Below are positions 61,061-64,000 of a DNA stretch of 64,000 nt, piece after piece (position 1 is the stretch's first letter; every line of letters starts with the position of its first letter). The notes below the pieces were generated by a model that searched no databases, was not told where the DNA came from, and worked only from the letters and a program-made list of their open reading frames with translations. The translations under genes and the position numbers were made by a program. This DNA is from Agaricus subrufescens. Taxonomy: Eukaryota; Basidiomycota; Agaricomycetes; Agaricales; Agaricaceae. The stretch is taken from the NCBI GenBank assembly GCA_029945375.1, contig CM057066.1, forward strand, positions 434,001-498,000, given 5' to 3'.

Positions 61061-62887
61061 AATTCGGGAAGTCCAGGAGATCAAATGGATATTAAGTAGT
61101 GTGAGATAACGATGCTAGCTGTATGGAAGCCGAGCAGGTCGTCAGTCGAGGTGCAAAAGGTAAGAGAAGACGGCGGGCAGACGACGTAAGGAGGGAAAAA
61201 AGGACGGGCTCGCCGCCTCGTGCACGGGAGGAGGGCCAAAAGGATATCTGGGACACAATAGGTAAACCGCAAGGATCCGCAACAGAAATAACTCACCACG
61301 AGGCAGCCCTGACCACCCTTTGCCCAGTAGACGCCCAGGTTCACTTGGTACACTTGCAACAACCAGGACGAATATGCTCCAACTTTCAGCACACCGTCTT
61401 CATCCAGTAAGGAACATTGCCCCACTTGGGTTGCTTTACTCGTGCCCTGGCCACCTACTTCCGGTTCAACACTATTAAACAACTAATACTGTAATCCTTC
61501 TTTGATGACTGATCGGAAATGACCTGGAATCTCCTCCCTGTTGCGCTCTTAGCTCAACCATTTTTAGGGGGAATCTAGTCGCATTACCTCTCGCGCTCGT
61601 TGCCAGGCCCTATCCTTCTCGATTGTACCTGAGTAGCCCCGAGTTTTCGCTCGACTAGTCCTAGTAGGACGGGCCTCTCTGCCGGAAGCGGCCCCTTCAG
61701 TACTTGGGATCATACAAAGCGGAAAAGATGCATCACTGCGGCCGTCAAGGTTGACACATCTCGTCAGCCTGTGAAACATATAACAAAAAGACTTCCTCCA
61801 CCTTGTGGTCGTTTCTGCTACTTCACATTCATTTCGGAACTGGTAAAGATTCAGCCAGAACAAGGATCTCTGAAGATATTTCTCGACTGTGTCACAGGTA
61901 CCACCCCTGTGGCGCCAATTAAACTCTGTGTCAACAGGTAATCTATTGTAATTATTATGTTCTAGGATGCCACGCACGCTGTTCGCCCAATCCAGCCCAG
62001 CCAGAAGGTTCTATCTCTACGTAAATCCAGGCAACGAGCCCCTTCTATATCATCCTTTCATTCTAATTCTTTCTACTGACACTCTTAACTGGCAGCAAAG
62101 GTAACGTGCCGATTCACATTCAATACAAAACATCTCGGCTATCTCCTGATGAACATTCGAAGCAGTATTATTACTGATTCATCGAATCTGCCAGAATAGG
62201 ATACTCATTTCGCATGACAGCTGAACTCGGGTTGGGTTCCCACTATAAAGTGCGTGATGGGGGTAATTGTCTACCAGCTCCCATATCAAGGAAATACCAC
62301 CAGTGGTAAAGGGGATACAAGCTGAAAACCAATACAAATGGGCATCTTCGTGCTTAAATAAGTGTCACTAACTTATTTTATTTAGAAACGGACGGTGAAT
62401 AGGTTTACGTTACTGGACCGGTCAATATTGGAGTGTTAAAGTATCTTATAGCCGTAGATTGATTCTCCAATCTGAGCCCCGATATCAGATTAGGATAAAG
62501 GGAGAGGAAGAATACAGACCAGAATAACTACTTGCCTCGTGAGATGATACATTCCGAATCTGCTTTCCTGTATATACCCGCACCCAGATACCAGAGTAAA
62601 GCATCCTACTGGAACTATCATCTGCCAGAAGCATCAAGAATAAGATCTAGGCGTAACCTCAACCTAATCTTAAGATAAAAGGAATCTCATGGAAACAACT
62701 CGGTTGTGATGATATGATAGCCTTGCGTTTTCACTTGGACCCCGCTGGGAAGATAAGTTTGACATGGATGTTTGTTTGAAATGGAAATTACTTGGCAAAA
62801 CTCCTGAGCTTCCCCCGCCTGCGCAACATGCTTTGCGCAAAACATCATCTCAAAGTGTCTATCAGCCCTGATGTGTCTACCATCATA

Positions 62888-62896
62888 ATCTGATAA
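62888..62896 (+). promoter_or_regulatory. isolated ATCTGATAA box
   Basis: An exact match to the iron-responsive GATA consensus, but no iron gene is seen nearby within the window. It may serve a gene beyond the right edge or be chance. Confidence 0.25.
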
Positions 62897-63157
62897 GATC
62901 AGAACTTAACCAGCCCGAAAAGAACAGAATGCGAGAGAAAGTTAGACATGTTACGCTCAGTAAAAAATACTTTCAGCGTAATTCAGGTTATTCCGGGTTA
63001 ATTCCGGGTGTCTTCAGCATAAAACAGATTTCTGAGGCTGAGCTTGCCCCTGAGTTTTCATATCAATCTCTATTCTTATATCCCGAAGAATACCAGGAGA
63101 ATGCCTGTATAATGCCAGTGAAAAGGCCGTATAATGCTAGAATAATACGTGTATGGT

Positions 63158-63198
63158 CCAGAACAATGCCGGAATCTCTTGTTCAGGTATTGTTCTGG
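63158..63198. repeat. 10-bp perfect inverted repeat (hairpin)
   Basis: CCAGAACAAT at 63158-63167 is the exact reverse complement of ATTGTTCTGG at 63189-63198, with a 21-nt loop. The sequence just left repeats the element GTATAATGC (near 63109 and 63129). It could be part of a small non-autonomous element, but no flanking duplication was identified. Confidence 0.5.
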
Positions 63199-64000
63199 TA
63201 CTCTTCCTGAGAATCAACACTTCCGGCTTTGTTCATGACCCCGAAAAAGCCTGAAATCCTTGATCATAAGTGTTACGGGAGACCACGAGAAAGTCGTTCA
63301 GCGGAAATCATAGCGGGGAGTATTAATGCTTATGGCTGAGACAACAAATTGAAGACGATGGAGTCTGTGACTCACTCCTAGGAGCTGCCTTTCATTGATC
63401 GGTCGCCATTTAGATTAGCTAGTAACGTCGATCCTATACGTGATTTAGTAAGTACCGCATGGAGCGTATCATGAATGGTATATAAGAATATGAAAACCGG
63501 ATAATCATACTGCTCATGTCTTGCATCATTGAATGTTTTCCATTCATCGCTTGTAGCGGGCCGGGCGGACGTCGAGTTGAAGAAGGTCAGGTGCATGATG
63601 TGGTTCAATCATGCTCCCCATGTACAGTATCTAAATTTGGATGACCGCGCCCCTGCCATACTGACACCTTCGCGGTTCTGAATTAAACAATCTACTAAGA
63701 GTCTCTAGGAAGAAAAAGAGGTAGAAACCCCACTGAGTGAGTATCTTTACATTAGATGCGGAAAGGTGAATAATAATGTCAGGACGAATACACTGTTAGA
63801 AGGCTAAGGGAATGTCGCTCACCGATAGTAGAAACCTCTAGATAAGTCGGTCGCTGTCACTAACACTCAGAATCTACGTCAGATAATAGGCAAGGCGATG
63901 CAGTGACCACCAATAGTGCACTGGTTCGATGAATGTAGAATCATCGACTCCTTTACTAGTACACTGCGGACATATTTGATCCCAAAAATGAACCGGCGTC

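Larger units (their letters stand above)
61061..64000. other. right-hand 2.9 kb, no supported gene
   Basis: Upstream of the long disordered-protein gene. The first 400 bp may contain its promoter or unrecognised 5' exons. A minus-strand frame at 61.56-61.98 kb begins with GTG and matches nothing. One isolated ATCTGATAA box (62888-62896) and one inverted repeat (63158-63198) are the only structures noted. Confidence 0.4.

Noticed and set aside
61084..61482. Possible 5' exons of the long disordered-protein gene
   Set aside because: The upstream frame starts with TTG, and no intron joins it convincingly to the exon with MPVATSS; the ATG at 61060 is enough.
61564..61977. 137-codon frame on the minus strand
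   Set aside because: It begins with GTG, not ATG, shows no domain and no splice pattern with neighbours; the evidence is too weak for a gene.

Overview
The window reads as nuclear DNA of a filamentous basidiomycete, most likely a mushroom-forming Agaricomycete. Genes are cut by many short introns of about 50-65 nt with GT...AG ends. The recognisable families are fungal: FTR1/FET3 iron uptake, a Rim13/PalB calpain, Iks1 kinase, Use1 SNARE, a DUF4336 protein and bestrophin-like (UPF0187) proteins. No rRNA, tRNA, CRISPR array or intact transposon was recognised. Gene models below were spliced by eye, so outer coordinates are firmer than single splice sites.

Left part (1-16.4 kb): the 3' end of an MFS transporter (+) faces a glutamate decarboxylase (-). 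Three head-to-tail copies of a bestrophin-family membrane channel gene follow (5.8-8.0, 9.3-11.5 and 12.7-14.9 kb). Each was duplicated together with its promoter, and the spacing is about 3.4 kb. A glutathione S-transferase comes next.

Middle part (16.6-31.8 kb): USE1 (+), an unannotated 3.1 kb gap, a DUF4336 metallo-hydrolase-like gene (-), a long protein with six C2H2-like fingers and a C-terminal RING (+), then FTR1 (-) and FET3 (+) transcribed divergently. The FTR1/FET3 spacer carries several ATCTGATAA boxes, the consensus of fungal iron-responsive GATA repressors. Together the pair forms the high-affinity reductive iron uptake system: the Fet3 ferroxidase oxidises Fe(II) and the Ftr1 permease imports Fe(III).

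Right part (31.8-64 kb): gene-poor stretches (31.8-37.3 and 40.1-47.8 kb) separate a Ser/Pro-rich protein with an RRM-like C-terminus (-) from a compact group. That group holds a doubtful small gene (-), IKS1 kinase (+) and RIM13 calpain (-). IKS1 and RIM13 meet tail-to-tail with 77 bp between stop codons. A very long, largely disordered protein with an acidic run and a charged C-terminal helix (-) follows, and the last 2.9 kb holds nothing recognised. The most unusual features are the bestrophin triplication with its conserved microexons, the iron-box bidirectional promoter and the C2H2/RING fusion.
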